Shown here: positions 14,936 to 23,065 of the stretch, in pieces
Layout: each line of letters opens with the position of its first letter
How positions within the stretch are numbered: position 1 is the first letter of the stretch
From: an uncultured Muribaculaceae bacterium
GTDB taxonomy: Bacteria > Bacteroidota > Bacteroidia > Bacteroidales > Muribaculaceae
Length of the DNA: 31,095 nt
Assembly (NCBI GenBank): GCA_910577465.1
Contig: CAJTMM010000004.1
Location: 68,483 to 99,577, forward strand
Direction of reading: 5' to 3'
Notes under the pieces: generated by a model
What the model was told of the DNA's origin: nothing
Databases searched by the model: none
The model's input: only the letters and a program-made list of their open reading frames with translations
Translations under genes and position numbers: made by a program

Positions 14936-16675
14936 TCACAGATTCCAGTCGCGCACACCGCACACTTCCGTCGATGCTTCACCGAGCTTGCCGCTCTTGG
15001 CCATTATCCCGGTTTGGATTTTCACAAAATCTATATAGTTCAGCTCCACAGGATTGCCATTGGCATCCACCGCATTGGATATTTTGAAGCCCACCCACTG
15101 ACCTTCACCGCTTTCCGTATCTCCCCCCGGTATCAGATCCGAGCCGAGATTATCGGCATACCCCCAGGCAAACGGCATATTCGACCAAAAGCCGGTGACA
15201 GGATCCACACTGTTCCGCGGCGGCAGAAGCGTACCATAAAGTGTATAGCTGTCCACATCCACCCACACCGGATAATATGTAGGCTGTTTATGCGACATCC
15301 ATAGATAGTCTATCTCTCCGCCACCGCCCGTACAGTCGGTCCACTCCACGGTCATTCCGGAACCTTCCGGACGGTAATATGTCACCGAATAGTCATGATT
15401 GGTCTGTTCCGAACCGTAATCGCTTCCACGCAATTGATACCATTCATCGTCAGGCTTACCGTTGCCATTGGCATCCTGCATCACCCACACTATTCCCGGC
15501 TCATTGGAGGTGGATATGGCATTACCCATCACGCCGAAATCATATTCGCTGCCACCTTTCACCACACTATGGTCAAAGCCCACTATGACACATCCGCCCC
15601 ATGCCCCCAGCGATACGAATTTACGCGAGTCCAGTCGACCCTGTGCCCACGTCCTCGCTTGCTCGTGGGTCACGATATCGGGAGTCATTCCACCCACACT
15701 GCTTGTCTCGCCTATGAACTGCCCAGGAGCCGGTGTCCACTCAAGCACTACATTGCTGTTGGCAGACGAACCGGCAACCGCCGGTCTCATTCGCGATTGT
15801 GCGCTGCCAGCCACACATACCACCTTCATGGTGGCTTCGCTGTCCCCGGCTACCACTTTTACGTTATAATCACCCGCGGCATCGGGGGTAAATACTAATA
15901 CCGATGTCGTGCAGTCCACCGCCGCGCCATTTACAGTCCAACGATATTCAGCATTCTCGATATACTGCGTGACGGTGCGTATACTCACAGGCTGACCCGC
16001 GAACACATAACGCACATCATCTGCCACACCGTACGAAAGAGGAACAAACCGCACCGTTGCCGGCATCTTGTCCACAACCTCTACATCAAACCGTTTCTCA
16101 GTGACACCGTCTATATTACGCGCTGTTATCACCACGCTATATGTTCCGGTTTCCGACTCCTGGAATGTATAGTCAGGCGTATCGCACACCTTCTCACCAT
16201 CCACCGTCCACTCTACGGCAAATCCCTCCATATCGTCATGCTGATATCGCGGGGACAACTCCAATGGTTTGCCAGCAAGCACCTTCAACCCATCTTCAGG
16301 CATACGCAATGAGATGGTCGGTGGAGTCTGCGCAAGCACATCCACCCGCACCTCCTCGCGTGCCGTACCTGCACGATTGGTCACCGTGAGCATCGCGTAA
16401 TACTCCCCGGCAACATCCCATGTGGCGGTCCATACACGCTCGCGGCACATCACCTCGCCATCCACCGACCACTCTATCTCGGCACCCTCGCCATGCTCTA
16501 TTACAGGGTCGAGCGTAAGACTATGCCCTATCTTCACCGTATATATACCGCTCTCATTGTCGAATGTGATTACCGGCTTGAACTCAGCACCTATCTCCTC
16601 ATCCTTGTTACACGCGCTCACCACCGGCATTAAAAACGCCAGCATCAACAATACCCATCTATCTATTTTTCTCAT
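14936..16675 (-). CDS. PKD/Ig-like repeat cell-surface lipoprotein
   Basis: The 579-aa protein has a lipoprotein signal (LMPVVSACNKDEE; lipid Cys at about 22 with acidic residues after it). Three PKD/Ig-like beta-sandwich domains follow (about 33-115, 118-202 and 204-290), each ending in a pattern like GEYYAMLTVTNRAG or GTYSVVITARN. The C-terminal domain of about 280 residues is rich in Gly, Trp and Tyr (FVSLGAWGGCVIVGFDH, DANGNGKPDDEWY, FWSNMPFAWGYADN). Proteins of this build are often encoded beside DUF5074, DUF4465 and BtuB genes in Bacteroidetes, suggesting a corrinoid-related surface role. Here it has its own -7 box and no riboswitch, and a restriction-modification island separates it from the B12 operon. 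Confidence 0.75.
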   Translation of the reverse strand: MRKIDRWVLLMLAFLMPVVSACNKDEEIGAEFKPVITFDNESGIYTVKIGHSLTLDPVIEHGEGAEIEWSVDGEVMCRERVWTATWDVAGEYYAMLTVTNRAGTAREEVRVDVLAQTPPTISLRMPEDGLKVLAGKPLELSPRYQHDDMEGFAVEWTVDGEKVCDTPDYTFQESETGTYSVVITARNIDGVTEKRFDVEVVDKMPATVRFVPLSYGVADDVRYVFAGQPVSIRTVTQYIENAEYRWTVNGAAVDCTTSVLVFTPDAAGDYNVKVVAGDSEATMKVVCVAGSAQSRMRPAVAGSSANSNVVLEWTPAPGQFIGETSSVGGMTPDIVTHEQARTWAQGRLDSRKFVSLGAWGGCVIVGFDHSVVKGGSEYDFGVMGNAISTSNEPGIVWVMQDANGNGKPDDEWYQLRGSDYGSEQTNHDYSVTYYRPEGSGMTVEWTDCTGGGGEIDYLWMSHKQPTYYPVWVDVDSYTLYGTLLPPRNSVDPVTGFWSNMPFAWGYADNLGSDLIPGGDTESGEGQWVGFKISNAVDANGNPVELNYIDFVKIQTGIMAKSGKLGEASTEVCGVRDWNL

Positions 16676-16698
16676 GACACAAATTCAATATTAGGCAG

Positions 16699-16706
16699 CA
16701 AATATA
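16699..16706 (-). promoter_or_regulatory. -7 box (TATATTTG) of the PKD-like lipoprotein gene
   Basis: A perfect TAnnTTTG on the minus strand lies 24 bp upstream of the ATG at 16675. No TTTG is found at 19-21 bp; the nearest TTG is 14 bp away. Confidence 0.5.
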
Positions 16707-16832
16707 TTCCATATCCGCGACAATAACCCACCACAAAACACAGATAACATATTTTAACCATAATCCCAACCTAATAACACACCCAACAAGCGATAATTTT
16801 ATTCCATTCTTTTTGTTAAATCTGACCAATAG

Positions 16833-16864
16833 GGGATTATTATCCCATTTTTTCTATAACTTTG
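16833..16864 (+). promoter_or_regulatory. Promoter with palindromic spacer for the ADP-ribosyltransferase module
   Basis: -7 TAACTTTG (16857-16864) is preceded, where the -33 box would be, by the palindrome GGGAT-TATT-ATCCC (16833-16846) and no TTTG. An imperfect -33 with an overlapping symmetric operator fits a module that represses itself, but this is inference. Confidence 0.5.
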
Positions 16865-16909
16865 TTTGCAACATTGATTATACTAATCATATCCTACGAC
16901 AAGCCACAC

Positions 16910-17128
16910 ATGGATAAGAAAACTCTTGAATTTGTCACATATTGTATCAGCAAATTATCTCAGCTCTTAAATTTGTCGCAAAGCGAAATATATGAACGGC
17001 TCAATAGTTCTGGGATTCTTTACGGGTACATTATACCGTCCTATGATGTATTGCACACTTTCAGCTCCCGATACCTTATGGAAGACATCATTGACTATAT
17101 GAAAGAAAAAGGAGTATTACCACAATGA
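16910..17128 (+). CDS. DUF3791 family small protein (candidate antitoxin partner)
   Basis: The 72-aa protein is all-helical in appearance, with the DUF3791 pattern: TLEFVTYCISKLSQLLNLS, EIYERL, YGYIIPSYDVLHTFSSRYL, and EDIIDYMKEKGV at the C-terminus. DUF3791 genes typically sit directly before DUF3990 genes. Its stop overlaps the next start (ATGA), so translation is likely coupled. The ATG at 16910 is chosen over an in-frame TTG at 16862, which would lie inside the promoter. A neutralising role is inferred from gene order. Confidence 0.75.
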   Translation: MDKKTLEFVTYCISKLSQLLNLSQSEIYERLNSSGILYGYIIPSYDVLHTFSSRYLMEDIIDYMKEKGVLPQ

Positions 17129-17595
17129 AGCTATACCACACCTCCACATTGGCAATACAGAATCCGGATACTTTACATTCGCGTGACTACCTTGATTTTG
17201 GCAAGGGATTCTATCTCACATCAATACATGAGCAAGCCGTAAGGTACGCACAACGATTTATTCGTCGAAATCGCGAAGCCTGGTTAAACACTTACGAATT
17301 TGAATTTAATCCTATGGAATGGAATATATTGCAATTTGATGCCTATGACGAACATTGGTTGCAATTTGTTTCCAAATGTAGAGCAGGCAACGATGACTCT
17401 TCCTTCGACATCGTCATTGGAGGTATAGCAAATGACAAAGTAATACAAACGCTCGATAGATATTTTGAAAAAGAGATTTCAGATGAGGAAACTTTAGGAT
17501 TGCTCAAATATGAAAAGCCAAATATCCAATACTGCATCAGATCACAGCGTATGTTAAATGAATGTCTTAAACACATTGAAAGCACTCAACTATGA
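17125..17595 (+). CDS. DUF3990 family ADP-ribosyltransferase-like protein (candidate toxin)
   Basis: The 156-aa protein has the features of a minimal ADP-ribosyltransferase fold: LYHTS with His 5, DFGKGFYLTS with Tyr 30, then helix EQAVRYAQRF, a conserved FDIVIGGIANDKV (about 94-106), and NIQYCIRS with Gln 135 as a possible third catalytic residue. The family is described as H-Y-(E/D/Q)-type ADP-ribosyltransferases of unknown target. It lies between two small genes with ATGA overlaps on both sides, an organisation typical of toxin-antitoxin or effector-immunity sets. Toxicity and target are not shown by the sequence. Confidence 0.8.
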   Translation: MKLYHTSTLAIQNPDTLHSRDYLDFGKGFYLTSIHEQAVRYAQRFIRRNREAWLNTYEFEFNPMEWNILQFDAYDEHWLQFVSKCRAGNDDSSFDIVIGGIANDKVIQTLDRYFEKEISDEETLGLLKYEKPNIQYCIRSQRMLNECLKHIESTQL

Positions 17596-17822
17596 CCGAC
17601 GAAAGCAGATTAGTATTACGAGGAAACAAATGTGCACACATTATTTTGCAAATTCATGAATTATTCGGAATACCAATAAATGAGGCCACCGACATTTTTT
17701 ACAAATCTGAAAATGCAAAACTGATTGAATCCGGGATTTCAGACTTACAATGTCGCAGTGACAAATATCTCGCATCTTTAATCTGGGAAGAATATCAGGA
17801 AAACTTTGCCACAAAAGATTAA
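17592..17822 (+). CDS. Small helical protein, third gene of the ADP-ribosyltransferase module
   Basis: The 76-aa soluble protein has helical segments (NKCAHIILQIHELFGIPINE; ATDIFYKSENAKLIESG) and a DLQCRSDKYLASLIWEEYQ end. It resembles the second type of small partner found after DUF3990 genes, possibly a divergent DUF3791 member, but I cannot assign it with certainty. It overlaps the DUF3990 stop by ATGA, so it is part of the same transcript. Confidence 0.65.
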   Translation: MTDESRLVLRGNKCAHIILQIHELFGIPINEATDIFYKSENAKLIESGISDLQCRSDKYLASLIWEEYQENFATKD

Positions 17823-17827
17823 AAATA

Positions 17828-17859
17828 TTTGGCAGTTACGGGAAATATTCGTTACTTTG
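17828..17859 (+). promoter_or_regulatory. Promoter of the rpmB-rpmG operon
   Basis: -33 TTTG (17828-17831), 20 bp, and -7-like TTACTTTG (17852-17859). The start would be near 17865, giving a leader of about 130 nt before rpmB. Confidence 0.7.
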
Positions 17860-17897
17860 CACTCTGTTTCGTGGCTCATCCTGTAAAGCTGTTAAAA

Positions 17898-17959
17898 ATG
17901 ATGCGCTTAGCAGTGATATGAGAACTGAGATGGCGGCCATGAAACGAGTATTAGGTTAA
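17898..17959 (+). other. Two overlapping mini-ORFs in the rpmB leader
   Basis: An ATG frame of 7 codons (MMRLAVI, 17898-17921) overlaps by ATGA a 13-codon frame (MRTEMAAMKRVLG, 17918-17959). Both end before the rpmB ATG. They may be leader peptides or chance frames. Confidence 0.3.
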
Positions 17960-17996
17960 ATATTAACATTAAAAGAGCTAAGTAACACTAACAGCC

Positions 17997-18254
17997 ATGT
18001 CAAAGATTTGTCAAATTACAGGCAAGAAAGCGATGGTGGGCAACAACGTATCCCACTCTAAGCGTCGTACAAAGCGCAAATTCAACGTCAACCTCTTCAC
18101 CAAGAAATTCTTTTGGGTTGAACAGCAGGCTTGGATTCTTCTCACTATTTCCGCCAACGGTTTGCGCACCATTAACAAAAACGGCCTCGACGCCGCTATC
18201 AAGGAAGCAGCAAAAAAGGGTTATTTAACTGAAATCAAATATTTAGAATTCTAA
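17997..18254 (+). CDS. rpmB: 50S ribosomal protein L28 (bL28)
   Basis: The 85-aa protein has the bL28 signature: KICQITGKKAMVGNNVSHS, a basic RRTKRKFNVNL, a beta segment and ISANGLRTINKNGL. It is a component of the large ribosomal subunit. It opens a typical Bacteroidetes operon with rpmG and DUF4295, starting after a leader of about 130 nt. Confidence 0.97.
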   Translation: MSKICQITGKKAMVGNNVSHSKRRTKRKFNVNLFTKKFFWVEQQAWILLTISANGLRTINKNGLDAAIKEAAKKGYLTEIKYLEF

Positions 18255-18258
18255 GAAG

Positions 18259-18447
18259 ATGGCAAAGAAAGCTAAAGGTAATCGCGTGCAGGTAATTCTT
18301 GAATGCACAGAACACAAAGCCAGTGGTATGCCCGGAACTTCTCGTTATATTACTACAAAGAACCGTAAAAACACCACCGAGCGTTTGGAGCTCAAGAAAT
18401 ACAACCCTATCCTCAAGAAAGTAACCGTTCACAAAGAAATCAAATAA
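18259..18447 (+). CDS. rpmG: 50S ribosomal protein L33 (bL33)
   Basis: The 62-aa protein carries the bL33 pattern: AKGNRVQVILECTEHK, SRYITTKNRKNTTERLELKKYNP and a basic C-terminus. It keeps a single Cys (in ECTEHK) and lacks the paired Cys motifs, so it is the zinc-free form. It starts 4 bp after rpmB. Confidence 0.97.
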   Translation: MAKKAKGNRVQVILECTEHKASGMPGTSRYITTKNRKNTTERLELKKYNPILKKVTVHKEIK

Positions 18448-18459
18448 TAATACCGAGAT

Positions 18460-18609
18460 ATGGCAAAGAAAACCGTAGCATCACTGCAAAAAGGTGAAGG
18501 TCGTACCTATAGCAAGGTAATCAAAGTGGTTAAGTCGCCCAAAACCGGTGCTTACACTTTCCAAGAGCAAATGGTTCCTAACGATGCCGTTAAGGATCTT
18601 CTCAAATAA
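18460..18609 (+). CDS. DUF4295 small basic protein
   Basis: The 49-aa frame reads MAKKTVASLQKGEGRTYSKV and ends in NDAVKDLLK. This is the Bacteroidetes-specific DUF4295 protein regularly encoded directly after rpmG; it is thought to be ribosome-associated. It starts 12 bp after rpmG. In many Bacteroides genomes ftsY follows, but here a terminator follows instead. Confidence 0.92.
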   Translation: MAKKTVASLQKGEGRTYSKVIKVVKSPKTGAYTFQEQMVPNDAVKDLLK

Positions 18610-18642
18610 TCATTTCTGATTATAACTTCCCCTATATATACC

Positions 18643-18675
18643 GAAGTCCGGCTTAATGCCGGACTTCATTTTTTA
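18643..18675 (+). terminator. Rho-independent terminator of the rpmB operon
   Basis: GAAGTCCGGC-TTAAT-GCCGGACTTC is a perfect 10-bp stem followed by ATTTTTTAT. Confidence 0.95.
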
Positions 18676-18864
18676 TCGTACCTATCCTATCCACCCAACA
18701 CACCATCTCGTTCCAAACTCAACCGCCCGCCACGCCCATAGCATCATCCTACTCCCAATAAAACTCACCCAAGCACAAGCGGCATAATTACACACCGAGC
18801 CACCCCAACCTTATACCAACATATCAGAAAACAACCATCGGCATCTCAACAGTTCCGCTATACA

Positions 18865-18898
18865 ACAAACGGCGACGTAAAATCGTCACCGTTGTTTA
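18865..18898. terminator. Hairpin downstream of the GH97 gene
   Basis: AACGG-C-GACG and CGTC-A-CCGTT form an interrupted stem around TAAAAT, flanked by A/T-rich DNA. It is placed to end the GH97 transcript on the minus strand. The rest of 18676-18923 shows nothing recognisable. Confidence 0.6.
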
Positions 18899-18923
18899 AG
18901 CCAAGAAATTTACTTCCTATTCT

Positions 18924-20894
18924 TTACCGTACAGGTATAAATGATATTGCCTGTCCTCCGGTTGGAGCCATATCTATATTGATTATATCAGCGGAGGTCA
19001 CTACACGGCGTGTTATTTCCACCTTGTCGGGAGCACCTGCCACATCTGAATAAATTTCAGCCTCATACTTCACACCGGACTTAAGGAACGACAGCTCCAG
19101 ATTCAGCGAACGCCCCTCGGAATTGGTGCCGGCACCTACAAAGAAACGGTCACCGGACCTACGTGCCACCACAATATATTTACCAATCTCGCCCTGTAAC
19201 GCTTCTGACCAGTCACAGTCGGCATCAAAATCACGGAAGAACTTGAATGCCTCCTTCCCCTCATAATTCTCAATCTGGTCAGCCGCCATTTGCAGCGGCG
19301 AATATATTATTACCCAGTTGGCTATCTGACGGGCAAGCGTAGTCTTGATGCGGCAATGTCCGTTAGGTCCGTTCCACTCTATACGGCCGGGGTCGGCTTT
19401 CGCACGTTCATAGTTGATATCAAATATACCGGGAGTATAATCCATAGGACCCGACAGTAAGCGGACAAAAGGCAACGTGCACAGATAATCCGCCGAATTG
19501 CCCTCGCTCCAGGCATTCCACTCCATACCGCGGGCACCCTCGCGCGTCATCATATTAGGCCATGTGCGGCGTATGCCCGTCTCTTTTATCGGCTCATGGG
19601 CATCAATCATTATATTGTATTTCGCAGCCGTCTCCACCACACGCTGGTAATGACGCACACCATACTGCGAATGATGGAAATAACCGCCCTTGAATCCGCC
19701 TGCATAACCGGTCTTCACCGTGTGCACGCCAAGCGACGCATAATAAGCGAAAGCACTGTCCAGGACAGCTTCAAACTCGGGAATGTTGCCACCGGTCTCA
19801 TCATGCATCCAAAGCTCTATACCACGCTTACGCGCATAATCGGCTACATAATCTATATCAAAATCGGCGTATGCCTTCATATAATCGAAATGTTGGTTAC
19901 CGCCCCAGTTCTCCCAACCTTCGTTCCAGCCCTCAAACAATACACCTTGAAGATTATTATCCACCGCAAAGTCGATATATTTGACAGCATTCTCTGTGGT
20001 GGCGCCATGACGCGGACCCATAGTCCATGTTTGCGTACCAAGATGCATACCCCACCATATACCCACATACTTCTGCGGACGAATCCATGAGGTATCAGCT
20101 ATACGCGACGGCTCATTAAGATTAAGTATCAACGCTGAATTTATCAGATCCACCGCCTTATCGCCTATCTGAATCGTGCGCCACGGCGTGGTGAACTGCC
20201 CCAGCACGTATGCTTTCACTCCATCAGGCAGCGGAGCGAGATCCGACTTCAACGCACCCGAAACGGAATCGCGGCGCAACACCATCTCCGGATAATCATA
20301 CAGCGCTGCCTCATGCACCGAGCCGAAAACATCCGCATCCGTACGGAACGTAAACGGAGTATTGGCATCCGGCACGTCCGACAACGGCAAGTTGCGGTAT
20401 TCCAGCTCATACGTTTCAAAATTAGCCGGAATAGCCCACGACTCTCCATCTGTGGCAAACTTGAAGCAAGTCAGCTCATCCGTTATCACCAGCGTATCTA
20501 CCGGAGCATTCAATTCATACCTGAAAGCCACGCCGTCATTGAAAGCGCGGAAACGAAGCGACATCTGACCATCGGGCAACGCCACCGTCATCTCATTGTA
20601 ACGGTTCAAACACATCTTATTCTCACCCCACGGCTGCTGCCATGTCTCATCATGCGAATCCCTCGCTACAGTGACATCACCTACCGTCGAATACTTCCAG
20701 TTCGACGCCACCACGCCAAGTGCCGAGGGCGATATAAGGTCTCTTCCGTCGACACTCACAGCATACACCGGCATGCCGCCATCATTGGAAAACGACAATT
20801 CTATCCGCCCGTCAGGCGACATCACACTATGCGTGCCGGCAAACACCGACGCGGCAGCACACATCATAGAAGTTATCAACAACAAATGCTTCAT
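18924..20894 (-). CDS. Glycoside hydrolase family 97, inverting alpha-glucosidase type (SusB-like)
   Basis: From the ATG at 20894 the product is 656 aa with a signal peptide (MKHLLLITSMMCAAASVFAG). An N-terminal beta-sandwich (SPDGRIELSFSNDGG, RFRAFNDGVAFRYEL), a TIM barrel and a C-terminal beta domain give the GH97 layout. Diagnostic barrel motifs are YVGIWWGMHLG, GVLFEGWNEGWENW, WMHDETGG, VKTGYAGG, DAHEPIKETG and EGARGMEWNAW. Retaining GH97 alpha-galactosidases have an Asp nucleophile at the VKxDF position; here it is Gly (VKTGY), as in inverting SusB-like alpha-glucosidases. It probably acts in the periplasm on alpha-glucosides. An upstream in-frame start at 20924 lies before the promoter and is rejected. 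It is not next to a susC/susD pair. Confidence 0.9.
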   Translation of the reverse strand: MKHLLLITSMMCAAASVFAGTHSVMSPDGRIELSFSNDGGMPVYAVSVDGRDLISPSALGVVASNWKYSTVGDVTVARDSHDETWQQPWGENKMCLNRYNEMTVALPDGQMSLRFRAFNDGVAFRYELNAPVDTLVITDELTCFKFATDGESWAIPANFETYELEYRNLPLSDVPDANTPFTFRTDADVFGSVHEAALYDYPEMVLRRDSVSGALKSDLAPLPDGVKAYVLGQFTTPWRTIQIGDKAVDLINSALILNLNEPSRIADTSWIRPQKYVGIWWGMHLGTQTWTMGPRHGATTENAVKYIDFAVDNNLQGVLFEGWNEGWENWGGNQHFDYMKAYADFDIDYVADYARKRGIELWMHDETGGNIPEFEAVLDSAFAYYASLGVHTVKTGYAGGFKGGYFHHSQYGVRHYQRVVETAAKYNIMIDAHEPIKETGIRRTWPNMMTREGARGMEWNAWSEGNSADYLCTLPFVRLLSGPMDYTPGIFDINYERAKADPGRIEWNGPNGHCRIKTTLARQIANWVIIYSPLQMAADQIENYEGKEAFKFFRDFDADCDWSEALQGEIGKYIVVARRSGDRFFVGAGTNSEGRSLNLELSFLKSGVKYEAEIYSDVAGAPDKVEITRRVVTSADIINIDMAPTGGQAISFIPVR

Positions 20895-20912
20895 AATTCC
20901 AGAATTTATATG

Positions 20913-20944
20913 CAAATATAGCACATCAACTCCCCATTTTCAAA
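20913..20944 (-). promoter_or_regulatory. sigma-ABfr promoter of the GH97 gene
   Basis: On the minus strand, -7 TATATTTG (20913-20920) and -33 TTTG (20941-20944) are separated by 20 bp. The predicted start is about 12 nt before the ATG at 20894. Confidence 0.8.
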
Positions 20945-21083
20945 AACTCACATCATAAAAAACATGTACCGGGCTATAATCATTACACACATCAAACCAC
21001 ATAAAAAACAATCATTATTAGGTATTTGGCTCTATAAATCAACTTTTATATCACAGACTATAGCATAATTTAATTATTTTTCA

Positions 21084-21091
21084 TATTTTTG
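21084..21091 (+). promoter_or_regulatory. -7 box (TATTTTTG) of the caspase-cluster leader
   Basis: A perfect TAnnTTTG without a clear -33 TTTG at the expected spacing. Transcription would start near 21097, at the 5' edge of the structured leader. Confidence 0.5.
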
Positions 21092-21096
21092 CCACG

Positions 21097-21435
21097 CAAA
21101 CCTACGCCGATAGCTCCAAAAGGAGAGTAAGGGTGGAGGGTTGCGCTGTATTTATTGAAGACGTTTACTTGACGTTTTATCTGTGGCATACTGAACTTCG
21201 CAACTTCATTATCCGGTCACACGATAAAGCAATCGTAGATGTTCATGGGTATGTTTTCCACATACCGCTGTCAGCATTGTCGCCGCACGTGATTCATTCA
21301 TGTACGTCGATTTTGACGACGTTGGTATCACGGACATATCGGCGTGGGCGCTGCGTTGCTTATCCTTGACCGAAGGCAATGCGAAGGCCCAGTATGCGGG
21401 ATAAGTGACAAGTACAGTTCCCGCGCTTTTCATTT
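21097..21435 (+). ncRNA. Candidate structured leader RNA or riboswitch-like element
   Basis: The 584 bp between the GH97 gene and the next cluster has no convincing ORF but many perfect pairings. The outer stem is ACGCCGATA (21104-21112) with TATCGGCGT (21337-21345). Inside it are CTCC-AAAA-GGAG (21114-21125), GTTGCG with CGCAAC (21140/21199), ACGAT-N6-ATCGT (21221-21236), GGTATGT-N5-ACATACC (21248-21266) and ACGTCG-N7-CGACGT (21304-21322). After it, CTTATCC (21359) can pair with GGATAAG (21399), competing with GCGGGA (21396) pairing to TCCCGC (21419), which is followed by GCTTTTC. This could be a regulatory leader for the downstream cluster or a free ncRNA. I do not recognise a known class. 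Confidence 0.5.
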
Positions 21436-21508
21436 CTACAGCCACGCATTTAAGTTAAAAATACACGTCCGGCGGGGAACTACGGACATATTTATCTTTT
21501 CAATAAAT

Positions 21509-22186
21509 ATGAAAGCAGTTCTCCATGCAGTCTTAATCTTCGCCGCCGTGACTACAGCAGCATCTCTCTCGGCTCAAATCAACAAGGACGCATACAAACA
21601 GCGCTCCGAGATGATGAAGTTCAACAAGAAACTTCAGGACGCCAAAGTATCAAAAGCCAGCAAAAACCGCGCTAAAGAGGACAAAAAAGATGGATGGAAA
21701 GCATCCGGTTCCATGCCCCTCGAACAGCAATACGAACGCGCCGCAGTCTATGAAAACTCTTTCGAGGACGACATGGTCACACCCAAATTCGTATCGGGTG
21801 AAGGTCAATCTGTGGCCGGCGTTTACGACGGAGCTAAGATGCAGGCTCTCGAACTGGCTCGCCAGACACTCATCGGAAGTATCGAAACTGATATAACCCA
21901 ATTGGTCGACAACAATATAAGCAACGAACAAATTTCGAGCGACGACGCCAACACAGTGGTAAAGACACTCAATCGCTCCAAATCCATAATGAGCAAAAAG
22001 CTCGGACAGACCATCCCTGCCATAGAACGCTACCGCAAACTGCCCAACGGCAACTACGAAGTGTACATACGTACATTCTACAGCATGGACAGAGCCCGCG
22101 AAATTTCCAAAGCCGTACTTCGTGCCGAACTGGAGAAAGAGAGCGAGGACCTTGCCAAGAAATTAGACAAAATGCTGGGTTGGTAA
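21509..22186 (+). CDS. Secreted LPP20-like protein of the caspase cluster
   Basis: From the ATG at 21509 the product is 225 aa with a signal peptide (MKAVLHAVLIFAAVTT ... SAQ). A charged Lys-rich stretch follows (about 40-75). The C-terminal domain resembles LPP20-type proteins: GAKMQALELARQTLIGSIE, then a helical stretch, SKKLGQTIPAIERYRKL, and a final strand NYEVYIRTFYSM. Function unknown. It starts a run of four secreted-protein genes, ends 2 bp before the DUF4384 gene, and follows the structured leader. Confidence 0.7.
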   Translation: MKAVLHAVLIFAAVTTAASLSAQINKDAYKQRSEMMKFNKKLQDAKVSKASKNRAKEDKKDGWKASGSMPLEQQYERAAVYENSFEDDMVTPKFVSGEGQSVAGVYDGAKMQALELARQTLIGSIETDITQLVDNNISNEQISSDDANTVVKTLNRSKSIMSKKLGQTIPAIERYRKLPNGNYEVYIRTFYSMDRAREISKAVLRAELEKESEDLAKKLDKMLGW

Positions 22187-22188
22187 CC

Positions 22189-23049
22189 ATGCGCACGCTG
22201 ATTGCTATAGCTTTGGTAATCTGTGCCGCAATACCTGTGACCGCACAGAAAGTCAAGACCGTGGAATGTGAGTACACATATCACGCGCCTGAAAACATCA
22301 CGCTCGAACAAGCCAAGCGCACCGCCATCGAGCGGGCTCGCATCCAAGCCATCGCCGATGAGTTCGGCACCAACATCTCCCAGACCAACATCACCAACAT
22401 ATCATCGGCTAAAGTCGATTTCCAGAGCATAGGCATGAGCGAGGTCAACGGCGAATGGCTTGAGGACCTTTCGGAGCCGGAAATGGCGGTTGACTTCATC
22501 AACGGCATGTTTGTGATTACCGTAAGGGTCAAGGGCAAGGCGCGTGAACTCACAAGAGCTCAGGCAGACTGCGTGGTGCGTGTGTTGCGCAATGGCAAGG
22601 AAGACCGTTTCGAATCCGAAACATTTTTCGGTGGCGACCAGTTCTATATCTCTTTCCACTCCCCTGCCAACGGCTACATAGCAGCCTACCTTTCCGACGG
22701 CAAAGGCACCGTTTCCTGTTTGCTGCCATACCCCAACCAGACAGATGCCAATTACCCCATCAAGGCAAACCGGCGCTACCTGCTATTTGATCCGGAGGAG
22801 GGCGACGATTACACCGAAGAGTATTATCTGACCTGCGGAAACACACCGGAGAACAATCAGATTATCCTGATTTTCTCACCCAACAAATTCACCAAAGCAC
22901 TTGACCGTCAGGCAACCGCTCAATCCGAGGAACTGTTGCTTCCGCGCGAGCTTCCGGAAGCCGAGTTCCAGAAATGGCTTGCCAAATGCCGCCGGCGCGA
23001 CCCTGAGATGCAAGTTACACGCAAGCATATCACCATCACTAACCAATAA
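22189..23049 (+). CDS. Secreted DUF4384 domain protein
   Basis: The 286-aa precursor has a signal peptide (MRTLIAIALVICAAIPVTAQ). An N-terminal region with helix TLEQAKRTAIERARIQAIAD resembles the repeat-like domain of the preceding protein. A DUF4384 domain follows (about 140-235: GGDQFYISFHSPANGYIAAYL, then VSCLLPYPNQ and ANRRYLLFD). DUF4384 is often found with caspase-like peptidases, in the same protein or the next gene, as here. Starting at 22189 gives a 2-bp gap from the previous gene. Probably periplasmic; its role with the caspase is unknown. Confidence 0.75.
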   Translation: MRTLIAIALVICAAIPVTAQKVKTVECEYTYHAPENITLEQAKRTAIERARIQAIADEFGTNISQTNITNISSAKVDFQSIGMSEVNGEWLEDLSEPEMAVDFINGMFVITVRVKGKARELTRAQADCVVRVLRNGKEDRFESETFFGGDQFYISFHSPANGYIAAYLSDGKGTVSCLLPYPNQTDANYPIKANRRYLLFDPEEGDDYTEEYYLTCGNTPENNQIILIFSPNKFTKALDRQATAQSEELLLPRELPEAEFQKWLAKCRRRDPEMQVTRKHITITNQ

Positions 23050-23065
23050 TCACACACATACACCC

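Noticed and set aside
15395..15898. 167-aa plus-strand frame inside the PKD-like lipoprotein gene
   Set aside because: Antisense to a gene with clear Ig-like repeats and a lipoprotein signal; the His/Ser/Arg-rich translation has no recognisable structure.
21133..21369. 78-aa frame across the structured leader
   Set aside because: No recognisable domain; the dense perfect pairings over the same bases are better explained by RNA structure.
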